Part shown: positions 44,629 to 53,039 of the stretch, piece by piece
Layout of the letters: every line of letters starts with the position of its first letter
Position numbering within the stretch: the first letter of the stretch is position 1
Assembly (NCBI RefSeq): GCF_003732225.1
Contig: NZ_MOBJ01000009.1
Location: forward strand, 587,847-651,846
DNA from: Pseudomonas brassicacearum
GTDB taxonomy: Bacteria > Pseudomonadota > Gammaproteobacteria > Pseudomonadales > Pseudomonadaceae
Reading direction: 5' to 3'
Length of the DNA stretch: 64,000 nt
The notes under the pieces: model-generated
Told to the model about the DNA's origin: nothing
Databases searched by the model: none
What the model saw: the letters and a program-made list of their open reading frames with translations, nothing else
Program-made: the position numbers and the translations under genes

Positions 44629-45813
44629 TCAAACCCGCTCGAACAACACGGCGATGCCTTGGCCGCCGCCAATGCACATGGTCGCCAGGGCATAACGGCC
44701 CTGAGTGCGGTGCAGTTCGTGAATGGCCTTGGTGGCGATAATCGCGCCGGTGGCGCCTACCGGATGGCCCAGCGAGATGCCCGAACCGTTGGGGTTGACC
44801 TTCTCCGGATCGAAGCCCAGCTCTTGCGCTACAGCACAGGCCTGGGCCGCAAAGGCTTCGTTGGATTCGATGACATCAAGGTCGGCAACGCTCAGGCCCG
44901 CGCGCTTGAGCACCAGGCGGGTGGCGGGAATCGGTCCCAGTCCCATCATCGACGGTTCAACGCCTGCGTGGGCATACCCCACCAGTCGGGCCATCGGCTT
45001 GAGGCCTTGTTCCTGCACGACTTTCCCGGTGGCCATGATCAGCGCGCCGGCACCGTCATTCAGACCCGACGCGTTGCCGGCGGTGACGCTGCCGTCTTTT
45101 TTGAACGCAGGTTTCATGCGGCTCAATTGTTCGGCGTTAACCTCCGCTCGCACATGCTCATCGGTCGCAAACGAAACCGTACCTTTACGGGTCGCCACTT
45201 CGATCGGCACGATCTGCCCGGCAAAACGCCCTTCGGCAATCGCCCGGGCGGCACGCTGTTGGCTAAGCAGCGCCAACTCATCCTGGGTCTGGCGACTGAT
45301 GCCGTAGTGTGCGGCGATGTTTTCTGCGGTGATGCCCATGTAGAAACCGGCAAACGGGTCTTGCAGCACGCCGAGCATGTAGTCGATGGCTTGCATGTCG
45401 CCCATTCGTGCGCCCCAGCGCGCCTGCGGCAACAAGTACGCACCGCGGCTCATGGACTCGACGCCACCCGCCAGCGCGGCCCCGGCATCCCCCAGCATCA
45501 AACTTTGCGCGGCACTGACAATTGCTTGCAAACCCGAACCGCAGAGGCGGTTGACGTTGAAGGCAGGCGTCTCTTTCGTCAGCCCGGCATTGATCGCCAC
45601 GGCGCGGGAGATGTAGGCGTCGCGCGCTTCAGTCGGGATCACATGCCCCATCACCGCGTGCCCGATGTGTTCCGGCGCCAGGCCTGATCGTTCAATGGCC
45701 GCGCGGCAAACGTCGGTTGCCAACTGGATAGGCGGCACATCCTTGAGTGAACCGCCAAAGCTGCCAATGGCAGAACGGACCGCGCTCAGCACAAAAATAT
45801 CGGAATGGTTCAT
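44629..45813 (-). CDS. Acetyl-CoA C-acyltransferase (thiolase)
   Basis: The 394-residue thiolase has the active-site Cys in NVNRLCGSGLQAIVSAAQSL, the His in NPNGSGISLGHPVGATGAI, and the second Cys in ALATMCIGGGQGIAVLF. It cleaves a 3-ketoacyl-CoA, or runs in reverse to condense acetyl-CoA. ATG 45813 follows AGGGAA. It heads an operon with the dehydrogenase and TetR genes and is divergent from the AraC regulator. Confidence 0.92.
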   Translation of the reverse strand: MNHSDIFVLSAVRSAIGSFGGSLKDVPPIQLATDVCRAAIERSGLAPEHIGHAVMGHVIPTEARDAYISRAVAINAGLTKETPAFNVNRLCGSGLQAIVSAAQSLMLGDAGAALAGGVESMSRGAYLLPQARWGARMGDMQAIDYMLGVLQDPFAGFYMGITAENIAAHYGISRQTQDELALLSQQRAARAIAEGRFAGQIVPIEVATRKGTVSFATDEHVRAEVNAEQLSRMKPAFKKDGSVTAGNASGLNDGAGALIMATGKVVQEQGLKPMARLVGYAHAGVEPSMMGLGPIPATRLVLKRAGLSVADLDVIESNEAFAAQACAVAQELGFDPEKVNPNGSGISLGHPVGATGAIIATKAIHELHRTQGRYALATMCIGGGQGIAVLFERV

Positions 45814-45946
45814 GTTGGTTCCCTGAAATAGGTCTTTTTTGTTGGGCACGAGTCTAGAATCAGCAGCGCCGCTGGCCTATGCCAGAACTGTTCAAGGGTG
45901 ATGGCGTTTTTTGCCACTTTCAGATGATGAGGAGAGATACGATCAC

Positions 45947-46969
45947 ATGCGGGAAACGGATTCGGTGGCGGTCTACTTCATGTATCCAATGATCCATGCC
46001 CTGCGTGAGAACCCGCAGCGTCTGCGGTCTGTACTTGAGCAGGTGGGAATCGATCCGCAGCTGATGGATCAGCCTACTGCACGGGTGCCGGCCACGGCTT
46101 TTGCCGCGTTGTGGCTGGTGCAGATTCGAGAGTTGAACGACGAATTCTTCCAGCTGGATTCTCATGGCATGCCGCCGGGGAGTTTTGCCCTGATCTGTCG
46201 GGCATTGATTCAGGAACCGACGCTGGAAAAAGCCATGCGTCAGTGTCTGGCCAATTTCTCACTGTTCTTGCGTGATTTTCGCGGCACGTTGAATGTGCGT
46301 GGCAAGCGAGCGGTCATCGGCTTGCAGACTCGGGCGCAAAACAGCGATGTCGCGCATTTCGGTGAAGAGACGTTTCTGGTGTTGATGATCAGTCTGCTGT
46401 GTTGGCTGGGCGGGCGGCGCATTCCCATCGATCGTGCGGACTTTCGTCATGAGCGTTTGTCGCTCAGTGATGATTCAATGCTCTGGGGCGCCAACCTGAC
46501 CTTTGGCGCCGAGCGCACCGAGATCGAATTCGACAGCCGTTATCTGCAATTGCCGGTGGTTCAGGACCTGGTGTCACTCAAGGCATTTTTGCGCAGTGCG
46601 CCGCAGTGGCTGGTGATTCGTTTTCGTAACCAGCACGGCCTGGCTTCGCAGATTCATCAGCGTTTGCGCAACAGCCATTACAGCCAATGGCCGACTCTGG
46701 AGGCGTTTGCGATTGAACAGCATCTGAGCCCCAGCACCGTTCGCCGAAAACTGGAGCGTGAAGGCTGTTCATTTCAAGAGATCAAGGACGAAGTGCGCCG
46801 TGGTGTTGCCTTTGAACAGCTGCGCCAGAGCCAGGCGAGCATCACGGTGATTGCCGAGCAGATCGGTTTTCAGGAGCCCAGTGCGTTCCATCGGGCGTTC
46901 AAGAAGTGGACCGGTGAGAGTCCGGGTCGTTACCGGGCGAGGTTCCAGGGCAAGCGCCTCGATGCCTGA
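45947..46969 (+). CDS. AraC family transcriptional regulator (OruR-like layout)
   Basis: The 340-residue regulator has an N-terminal arabinose-binding-like domain (residues about 15-190) and a C-terminal AraC double helix-turn-helix (LEAFAIEQHLSPSTVRRKLE, then ITVIAEQIGFQEPSAFHRAF). The start at 45947 follows GAGGAGAG with a rather long gap; the frame is open back to 45911. It is divergent from the thiolase operon with a 133-base gap and is the probable activator of it. Confidence 0.88.
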   Translation: MRETDSVAVYFMYPMIHALRENPQRLRSVLEQVGIDPQLMDQPTARVPATAFAALWLVQIRELNDEFFQLDSHGMPPGSFALICRALIQEPTLEKAMRQCLANFSLFLRDFRGTLNVRGKRAVIGLQTRAQNSDVAHFGEETFLVLMISLLCWLGGRRIPIDRADFRHERLSLSDDSMLWGANLTFGAERTEIEFDSRYLQLPVVQDLVSLKAFLRSAPQWLVIRFRNQHGLASQIHQRLRNSHYSQWPTLEAFAIEQHLSPSTVRRKLEREGCSFQEIKDEVRRGVAFEQLRQSQASITVIAEQIGFQEPSAFHRAFKKWTGESPGRYRARFQGKRLDA

Positions 46970-46980
46970 TCGATACTTCA

Positions 46981-47009
46981 AAAAACGCCACTCAGGGAGT
47001 GGCGTTTTT
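46981..47009. terminator. Rho-independent terminator after AraC gene
   Basis: The 13-base perfect stem aaaaacgccactc / gagtggcgttttt with an agg loop and a T-run begins 11 bases after the stop; its A/T ends make it usable from both sides. Confidence 0.88.
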
Positions 47010-47053
47010 ACTGGCGCATGATGGGGCGACAGCACTGGATAGAACGGAATCAC

Positions 47054-47467
47054 TCACTGATCCGTTTCGCAATTGACCATCCACGACACCCCGAAACGGT
47101 CAACCAGCATGCCGAAGCGTGCGGCCCAGAACGTCGCCTCCAGTGGCATTTGAATGGAGCCCTGGTCCGCCAGCGCGGTGAAGACTCGTTCGGCTTCAGC
47201 GATGCTGCTGACATTCAGCGAGACGGAGCATCCGCTGATACCGTGGTAGGGCCGATCAGGCGTTGTGTCGGACCCCATGAGCGCCTGATCGCCGACAACC
47301 AGCCGGGTATGGATAATTCGGTCATGGTAACTCGCCGGGATGTGATCGCGAGCCGGCGATTCGCCGAAGGTCATCATCATTTCAAGGGTGCCTTGCAGGC
47401 ATTGCGCGTAGAACGTGAAGGCTGCTTTGCAATCGCCGTTGAAGATCAGGTAGGGATTGATTTTCAT
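47054..47467 (-). CDS. VOC family protein (PhnB-like)
   Basis: The 137-residue protein has the PhnB-type glyoxalase fold: MKINPYLIFNGDCKAAFTFY, the metal-ligand-like HTRLVVGDQALMGSD, and C-terminal MLVDRFGVSWMVNCE. Length is complete, unlike the truncated relative at 3752. The reaction is not known. It is a single gene read towards the AraC terminator. Confidence 0.82.
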   Translation of the reverse strand: MKINPYLIFNGDCKAAFTFYAQCLQGTLEMMMTFGESPARDHIPASYHDRIIHTRLVVGDQALMGSDTTPDRPYHGISGCSVSLNVSSIAEAERVFTALADQGSIQMPLEATFWAARFGMLVDRFGVSWMVNCETDQ

Positions 47468-47660
47468 GGTCAGCTCCAGGGACGCAGGGGGAAGGGGGCA
47501 CGGCTTGTTCCAGCCTGCCCACGTAGGTAAAACCATGCGAAAGACATTCAGCTATCGAGTAGCAGGGTGCTAATTATGGCTGACAGGTGTCGTTTTTTTA
47601 GATGATTTTGTTTGCTGCGGGCGAGCGTTATGACTGGCGGACAAAACCGTACGCAAATCC

Positions 47661-47685
47661 GTAGGAGCTGCCGTAGGCTGCGATC
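47661..47685. repeat. Solitary REP-like element
   Basis: gtaggagctgccgtaggctg followed by cgatc matches a common Pseudomonas REP core. No inverse partner is found nearby. Confidence 0.5.
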
Positions 47686-47723
47686 CTGGCGATCCCGCAC
47701 GCACCGAAAGTCTCCGGTTTAAT

Positions 47724-47747
47724 ACCGGGGGGCAACTCGCCCCCGGT
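47724..47747 (-). terminator. Hairpin after the radical SAM gene
   Basis: The 8-base G/C stem accggggg / cccccggt with an 8-base loop lies 12 bases beyond the radical SAM stop (leftwards). The T-run is weak. Confidence 0.5.
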
Positions 47748-47758
47748 TTGATGCCTCG

Positions 47759-49222
47759 CTACATCAAGTTGCTTTGCGGCAACCCCAGCAAGCCGGTCAG
47801 CGTATTGATGATGGTTTGTTGCCGGGCGCGGTTTACCTGATGTTCGGCTTCTGCGGCGGCGACATCGGCGGCGCAGTGTGGGCACGTCACTTCGTGTGCA
47901 TGGATGTACTGCAAACAGCCACGACACAGGGCCAGTTGCGGCGGAATACGGCCTTCATCAGGCGATTTCTGGCCCTGATTCGCCCAGGCCAGTTTGATCA
48001 CCTGACCGCTGTCGCTGACGCTGTTGACCTTCTCGCCGGTATCGATGCGTTCGGTAATCAGGTCAAAACGTCCGACAGCGAAGGACGTCTGTGCTGCGTC
48101 CTCGAGTTTGACAATTCGCTCGCGCAGTCCCTTTTTTTGCAGGTCCAGAGCGCGGTAATGACAGTAGGGGTTGTTACCGGGTTTGCCGAGCAAGGAGTGC
48201 GAGGTCCAGGTGCAGCCGCCGCGGCAGACATCGTTGTAGTAGCAGCTTCGGCAGTAGCCCCACAGGTCGTCGACGCCGCGCAGGCGGCCGAAGTGCATGC
48301 CTTCACTGTAATGCCAGATATCGTGCAGGCTCATGTTGCGCACGTTGCCGCCCGAAAAACCTACGGTTGCCAATGAAGGGCAGCCTTTGACGGTGCCATC
48401 GGCTTCGAGTGCCAGCACGGTTTGCCCGGCGGCGCAGCCGCTCCAGTGCACGCGCTCGTCGCCGAAACCACGCCACATATGCTCATACGGGCCGTAGTAA
48501 CCAATGTTGTTGCCCACGTTCATCAGCAGGCCGCGATCAACCCCTTCGCGGTAGAGACGCGCCAGCAAAGGCATCACTTCGAGCAGTTGGTAGGGTTGCA
48601 GCAACAACTCTGGGTGATCGACGGCATTGCCCATGGCGACCGTCAGCTGGATCTGCCAGTGGGTGGCGCCAAGTTCAATGATCAAATCCATCAGTTCTGG
48701 CAAGTCGGGCAGGGTGGCCGCGCCGATTTGGGTGTTGACGCTGACCGCAAGCCCGGACTGTTTGGCGCGTCGCAGGGTATCCACGGCCTTGTCGAACGAG
48801 CCCGCAACATTGCGCACCGCGTCATGCAGCGGGGCCAGTCCATCCAGCGAAACACCGACGCCATTGAGCCCGGCATCCACCGCGGCCTGCATTTTCGCGG
48901 GCGTCAGGTTGCGTCCGCCGGTTTGTATGGCGCAATACATGCCGTGATCGTGGATGGCCTGGATCAACTGAGTCCAGTCCTTGCGCAAATAGGCTTCACC
49001 GCCAATCAAGGTGATCTCGCGGGTGCCGAGTGCCGCCAGGGAATCGATGACATCCAGGCATTCCCGGGTGTTCAGTTCATCGGGGCGTCGATGGCCGGCG
49101 CGGGAGCCGCAATGCAGGCATTTGAGATCGCAGGCCAGGGTGATTTCCCAGACCACATGGACCGGCACGTAACGTTTGAGGTCGGTTTCACTGAGGTAGC
49201 GGGCAGGGCGATTGTCTGACAT
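47759..49222 (-). CDS. Radical SAM/SPASM protein associated with Y-x10-GDL proteins
   Basis: The 487-residue enzyme has the radical SAM cluster motif CxxxCxxC at Cys31, Cys35 and Cys38 (ITLACDLKCLHCGS), the SAM-binding GGEAYLR, and a C-terminal SPASM-type Cys-rich region (WSGCAAG, then CRSCYYNDVCRGGCTW). A further tail holds two CxxC pairs at Cys433/436 and Cys447/450 (LCRGCLQ and TCPHC), like a zinc ribbon. SPASM enzymes modify peptides or proteins, making thioether or C-C crosslinks and similar changes. Upstream and in the same direction are three proteins with the Y-x10-G(D/K)L tail, a pairing I recall as a defined family; its product is not known to me. Confidence 0.88.
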   Translation of the reverse strand: MSDNRPARYLSETDLKRYVPVHVVWEITLACDLKCLHCGSRAGHRRPDELNTRECLDVIDSLAALGTREITLIGGEAYLRKDWTQLIQAIHDHGMYCAIQTGGRNLTPAKMQAAVDAGLNGVGVSLDGLAPLHDAVRNVAGSFDKAVDTLRRAKQSGLAVSVNTQIGAATLPDLPELMDLIIELGATHWQIQLTVAMGNAVDHPELLLQPYQLLEVMPLLARLYREGVDRGLLMNVGNNIGYYGPYEHMWRGFGDERVHWSGCAAGQTVLALEADGTVKGCPSLATVGFSGGNVRNMSLHDIWHYSEGMHFGRLRGVDDLWGYCRSCYYNDVCRGGCTWTSHSLLGKPGNNPYCHYRALDLQKKGLRERIVKLEDAAQTSFAVGRFDLITERIDTGEKVNSVSDSGQVIKLAWANQGQKSPDEGRIPPQLALCRGCLQYIHAHEVTCPHCAADVAAAEAEHQVNRARQQTIINTLTGLLGLPQSNLM

Positions 49223-49340
49223 GGGAAATCCTTGCGCACAGATACATGCGCGGCACGAATCCATCGAAGTGTTCGCGCCTTCCTTAGCGTCGATGGCGCG
49301 AGCGGATTTACCTTTTGTTGTTGGCCAACGGGCGCAGAAC

Positions 49341-49432
49341 CTGTGGGAGCGAGCTTGCTCGCGAAAGCGGTGTGTCAGGCGACATTAATGATGACTGTGC
49401 CGCCGTCTTCGCGGGCAAGCCCGCTCCCACAG
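49341..49432. repeat. REPIN, GTGGGAGCGAGCTTGCTCGC family
   Basis: ctgtgggagcgagcttgctc at 49341-49360 is matched inversely by gcgggcaagcccgctcccac up to 49430, with small differences between the arms. It lies between the radical SAM gene and the Y-x10-GDL genes. Confidence 0.85.
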
Positions 49433-49451
49433 GGATTGCGCTTATTACCCA

Positions 49452-49480
49452 GGCTTGGCCACTTTTTAAGTGACCAAGCC
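49452..49480 (-). terminator. Hairpin between Y-x10-GDL genes and the radical SAM gene
   Basis: Arms ggcttggccactt and aagtgaccaagcc pair with one mismatch (a G-U wobble in the leftward transcript) and a 3-base loop. It begins 13 bases past the stop of the third Y-x10-GDL gene. A partial terminator here would make the three proteins more abundant than their enzyme. Confidence 0.55.
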
Positions 49481-49493
49481 CGGGCATTGGCGG

Positions 49494-50072
49494 TTAGCGT
49501 GCTTCCAGTCGGGCGATTTCTGCTTGCAACTGCTCCAGTGCGCTGCTCAAGGCGCCGCTGTTGGCCAGTTGCTGTTCGCCCTGGCTCACCACGGTTTTCA
49601 GCTGCGCCAGGTCACCGCTGGCTTGCGCTTGCTGTACCGCAACGGCGTAGAGCGGGTGCGCATGCGACGGATGCTCCGGGCGCTGAGCCGGGGCCTGGCT
49701 GACAGCCGCGTGTCTCACTGTCGTCCAGTGGTCTTGATCGTAGTATTTGTAGTCGGCAAAACCGCTGGCCCAATCGGCGCCTAGAATGCCCCGCAGGTCG
49801 AAGGTCTGGGCGATATTGCTGTTAGGGCCGCTCGGGCTGCCGTCCAAAGTGAGGATGATGTGGCTTTCCGACTCGGGGATCAGTTTGGCCTCGGAGTAAC
49901 TACCCCATACTCGCGCACGGAAGTTGAGGGGTGGATAGGTGCTTTGAAAAATGCTTGCGACACCGCTGACTTTCTTGTTGACGGTATCCACCAGCAGATC
50001 CAGGGTTAAAACCGGTGCGCCGAGTAGCGAGCTGGAAACGTTGAGGCGCGTGTGAAAAAGTCCGATTGACAT
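49494..50072 (-). CDS. DUF1842/DUF1843-type protein with Y-x10-GDL motif (third of trio)
   Basis: The 192-residue protein has an N-terminal domain (residues about 1-110) shared with its upstream neighbour: GLF, LLV.T, VSGVASIFQ, YPPL, VWGSY. I associate this with DUF1842. After a linker comes the C-terminal DUF1843-like segment from Tyr142: YAVAVQQAQASGDL, then a helix ending ARLEAR. Tyr142 is exactly 51 residues from the C-terminus, counting itself, as in the other two proteins. It has no signal peptide. It is the presumed target or partner of the radical SAM enzyme. AAGGGAG precedes the ATG. Confidence 0.82.
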   Translation of the reverse strand: MSIGLFHTRLNVSSSLLGAPVLTLDLLVDTVNKKVSGVASIFQSTYPPLNFRARVWGSYSEAKLIPESESHIILTLDGSPSGPNSNIAQTFDLRGILGADWASGFADYKYYDQDHWTTVRHAAVSQAPAQRPEHPSHAHPLYAVAVQQAQASGDLAQLKTVVSQGEQQLANSGALSSALEQLQAEIARLEAR

Positions 50073-50125
50073 GGTGCAACTCCCTTAGTTGTATTCAGGA
50101 CAAGCCAGGCACGTTCAGTTGCCGG

Positions 50126-50758
50126 TCAGCGGCGTTCCAGCCTGCTGATTTCACCCTTGGCGGCCTCAAGCGCACTTTGCAGTTGTGGTTGCTGGTCCAA
50201 TTGCTGTTTGGCAAGGCTCGCCAGATTTTTCATCTGAGCCAGGTCACCGCTGGCAATGGCACTCTGAATCGGCGCGGCGTACAGCGGCATGATCGGCGGA
50301 TACGGCAGGATTACCGGGCCGGGCTCCAACGGCAGTGTATGGGCGTAGGAGGGCACGGACTCGACGAGATGGGCGGGCGCATTGACCTTGACCCAGCGCT
50401 GACCATTGAAGTACTCGTAGTTGGCGACCCCTGCTTTCCAGTCGCTACCGACCACCAGTTGCAGCTTGAAATTCACGATGGAGTTCGAGCCTGGGCCACC
50501 CTGGTTGCCTTGAACGGTGATCAGGATTTTGCTGACGCCGGGTTTCATCACCGTCATGTAGGTGTACTCACCCCAGACATCGGAGTGCACATCCAGCGGC
50601 GGATTGGTTGCCTGAGTGATTGCGGCAGTACCGCTTACCGTTTGCTCAGGTGTAAACACCAGCAGATTGAGCGCCAGGTTTTGTGCGCCCGGTGCCGAAG
50701 TACCAATTTGATAGCAGAGTGGGAATAAACCGACAGGTTGTTGAGAAGAACCAGACAT
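50126..50758 (-). CDS. DUF1842/DUF1843-type protein with Y-x10-GDL motif (second of trio)
   Basis: The 210-residue protein has the same layout as its downstream neighbour: an N-terminal domain (VGLF, LLVFTPEQTVSGTAAIT, NPPL, VWGEYTYM), a Pro-rich linker (EPGPVILPYPPIMP), and a C-terminal segment from Tyr160 (YAAPIQSAIASGDLAQMK) ending SRLERR. The ATG at 50758 has GGAGG at 9 bases, so it is preferred over an ATG at 50773 that lacks a ribosome site. No export signal is seen. Confidence 0.82.
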   Translation of the reverse strand: MSGSSQQPVGLFPLCYQIGTSAPGAQNLALNLLVFTPEQTVSGTAAITQATNPPLDVHSDVWGEYTYMTVMKPGVSKILITVQGNQGGPGSNSIVNFKLQLVVGSDWKAGVANYEYFNGQRWVKVNAPAHLVESVPSYAHTLPLEPGPVILPYPPIMPLYAAPIQSAIASGDLAQMKNLASLAKQQLDQQPQLQSALEAAKGEISRLERR

Positions 50759-50797
50759 AGTTATTGCCTCCATTGCAATAGGGAACGGAAACAGCTG

Positions 50798-50986
50798 TTA
50801 GTGCTGTTCCAGACGTGCGACTTCCTTAGCCAACTTCTCGTAAGCGGTACTTAGCTCTTTGGCTTCTGGCTTGGATGTATCGCGCTGTTTCAATAAAGCT
50901 TTCATTTGCGGGAGCTTGCCTTCCGAGATCGCGCTTTGGATCGCGACCCCATAAGGGGGGACTGGGTGACGAGTTGAGGTGCTCAT
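50798..50986 (-). CDS. Short DUF1843-type peptide with Y-x10-GKL motif (first of trio)
   Basis: The 62-residue protein is almost nothing but the shared tail: after STRHPVPP it reads YGVAIQSAISEGKLPQMK from Tyr12 and ends ARLEQH. The motif Asp is replaced by Lys (GKL). The size suits a precursor peptide of a modification system. AAGGGATCGAT before ATG 50986 is a good ribosome site. It is the first gene of the trio and lies 24-40 bases from the second. Confidence 0.8.
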   Translation of the reverse strand: MSTSTRHPVPPYGVAIQSAISEGKLPQMKALLKQRDTSKPEAKELSTAYEKLAKEVARLEQH

Positions 50987-51289
50987 ATCGATCCCTTCCG
51001 TGGTGTTTGCGAATACTGCTGTCATCAGCAGTTTTTGCAGTTAAGCAGGCGTTGATAAATATGCAATGGGCAATGAGCCAGTGCGTCTGTTAAATTTTAT
51101 TTCATTAATAGCGATGCGTTTGGGTGTTGGCTGTTTAATATTAAGATTGGCGATGAAAGAGGTTAATTCAACTTTTTCCTCATAAGGAAGGCGAGCCCTT
51201 ATCGCCATTAATAATGAATAGTACGGTTATTATTTTTTCTGGCAATTAAGGACGATAGTTCCATTAAGTACTTCGCCTTTTGTGGATGT
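50987..51289. other. AT-rich upstream region of the Y-x10-GDL operon
   Basis: This gap is clearly richer in A/T than the rest of the window (for example taaattttatttcattaata near 51090). It contains no gene that I can support. It should hold the promoter of the leftward trio; I could not fix -10/-35 boxes with confidence. Confidence 0.5.
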
Positions 51290-52831
51290 TCAACCTTCTT
51301 GCGCGGCGATTCGCCGAATGATCTGCAGGGCTTCCTCGCGCAGCAACGGCTGTTTCATCCGTTCGGCCAGTAGCGCCATTTGCCGTGAGTACTCGCAGGC
51401 GACTATGGCCTCGACCTGTTCCCCCGTGCACAGCAACGCGATGAAGGCGTATTGCTCGGGGTTGCCTTCAAAAACGATCCGGTCCCATCGGTCGGCGTGG
51501 CCGAGCATCTCGAAGGTCTTGTCGAAGTGATACGTCCAGAAGAACGGCACATCCGCGTAGCGTGTTTCACCGCCCAACATATTCTGCGCGGCGATCCGCG
51601 CCTGCTGCTGGGCCAGACGCCAGTGCTCGATGCGTGTGGGGACACCGTGCAATACAAAAGACACGATGTCGCCGGCGGCCCACAGGCCAGGCGCGGCGCG
51701 CATGCCTTCGTTGACCGGCAGCCCGCCATTGTCGTCCAACTCGACACCTTCGAGCAGGTCGGTGACCGGGCTGACGCCGATGCCGATCAACACCAGATCG
51801 GCGGGAAGTCGTTGACCGTTTTCGAGCAGAACGGCCTCGACGTGCTCCTGACCTTCGAACGCCCTCGGTTGGGTACTGGTGTGAAAGACCACGCCGTTGT
51901 CTTCATGCAGGGATAAAATCGCCAGGCCGATGCGCTCACCAAACAGTGTGCTGAACGGCGTTTCATGGTGCGCGACGACGCTGACTTCCAGCCCATGGCG
52001 GCGTAAGGCCGACGCTGACTCCAGGCCGATGAAGCTGGCACCAACGATGACCACGCGGGCGCCGGGTTTTGCCGTTTGGAGAATGCGCTCGGCGTCCTCG
52101 CGCGAGCGCAACGCCAGGATGTTGTGCAGATGCGCGCCGTTTACCGAAAGCGGTCTGGGTTCGCCGCCACTGGCAAGGAGTGCGGCGTCGTAGTCAAAGG
52201 TGTGCCCGTCAGCCAGGGAAACCCTTTTGGCGGCGACATCGAGACGGATGACCTCGCCTTTGACGCGCTCGATTTTCTGTTCGTTATAAAGGCTTTCATC
52301 CAGTAATGGCGGGGTTTCTTGGGGGGACATTTCCCCGGCGAGGACATATTTGCTCAGTACCGTGCGGTCATAACCAGGATTTGTTTCGCGATCGATCAAC
52401 ACCAGGCGACCGGCAAAGCCTTGTTCACGCAGGGCGGCGGCTGCCGCTGTTCCCGCAGCGCCCGCACCGACAATCACAAAGCAGCGTGAATCAGCGGGAC
52501 GAGCCACTTCGATGGGCGCAAGAGGCTGGTCGTCCACCTGTACATCGCCATCGATCACTTTGACCGGGTAGCGGGTCAGTCCATTCAGGGCCGGCGGTTC
52601 GCAAACCTTGCCGTCCTCGACCGTGAACATCGCCTTGTGCCAGGGGCAAATCAGCCGCCCATTGCAGACGACCCCTTCGTCCAGTGGGGCCTGCGCATGC
52701 GGGCATTCGCCCTGATAGGCGTAGACCCGTTCACCGGCCCGCAGTAGCACTATCTTCAGTGAACCGATTTCTACGCGCGTACCACGGTCTTCTCGAAGGT
52801 CGGCAAAACGGGCGACGTTGTGCAGGGACAT
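51290..52831 (-). CDS. Rieske-domain FAD/NAD(P)-dependent oxidoreductase (AIFM3-like)
   Basis: The 513-residue protein joins an N-terminal Rieske 2Fe-2S domain (Cys43/His45 in GECPHAQ, Cys62/His65 in LICPWHK) to a ferredoxin-reductase-like domain with FVIVGAGAAGTAAAAALREQ, a second motif VVIVGASFIGLESASALRRH, and the FAD-binding GLWAAGDI. The C-terminal reductase-like domain is complete. This architecture is shared with AIFM3-type and some nitrite-reductase-like proteins; its electron partner is unknown. It is in the same direction as, and 303 bases upstream of, the Y-x10-GDL genes, so a redox role in that system is possible but unproven. Confidence 0.88.
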   Translation of the reverse strand: MSLHNVARFADLREDRGTRVEIGSLKIVLLRAGERVYAYQGECPHAQAPLDEGVVCNGRLICPWHKAMFTVEDGKVCEPPALNGLTRYPVKVIDGDVQVDDQPLAPIEVARPADSRCFVIVGAGAAGTAAAAALREQGFAGRLVLIDRETNPGYDRTVLSKYVLAGEMSPQETPPLLDESLYNEQKIERVKGEVIRLDVAAKRVSLADGHTFDYDAALLASGGEPRPLSVNGAHLHNILALRSREDAERILQTAKPGARVVIVGASFIGLESASALRRHGLEVSVVAHHETPFSTLFGERIGLAILSLHEDNGVVFHTSTQPRAFEGQEHVEAVLLENGQRLPADLVLIGIGVSPVTDLLEGVELDDNGGLPVNEGMRAAPGLWAAGDIVSFVLHGVPTRIEHWRLAQQQARIAAQNMLGGETRYADVPFFWTYHFDKTFEMLGHADRWDRIVFEGNPEQYAFIALLCTGEQVEAIVACEYSRQMALLAERMKQPLLREEALQIIRRIAAQEG

Positions 52832-53039
52832 GACAACTCTCCGGGGCGCTATTTTCGTTGGAGTCGGCAGCAGCGGGGAGCATCAGTAAAACTGCGCCCC
52901 GCTTGGCAGGCTCGACCCTTACAGTAAAGCAGCGAAAGCGAATGCCCATCGAAGCCCGCCGACAACGTTCCCAGGATCGCTTGCGGTCAACGGCACGCTA
53001 TGCAAACTTCATGATTCAACCTGACTGATGGCCCTTCGC

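Noticed and set aside
47759..49222. PqqE identity for the radical SAM gene
   Set aside because: There is no PqqA-like peptide or other pqq gene nearby, and the neighbours are Y-x10-GDL proteins.
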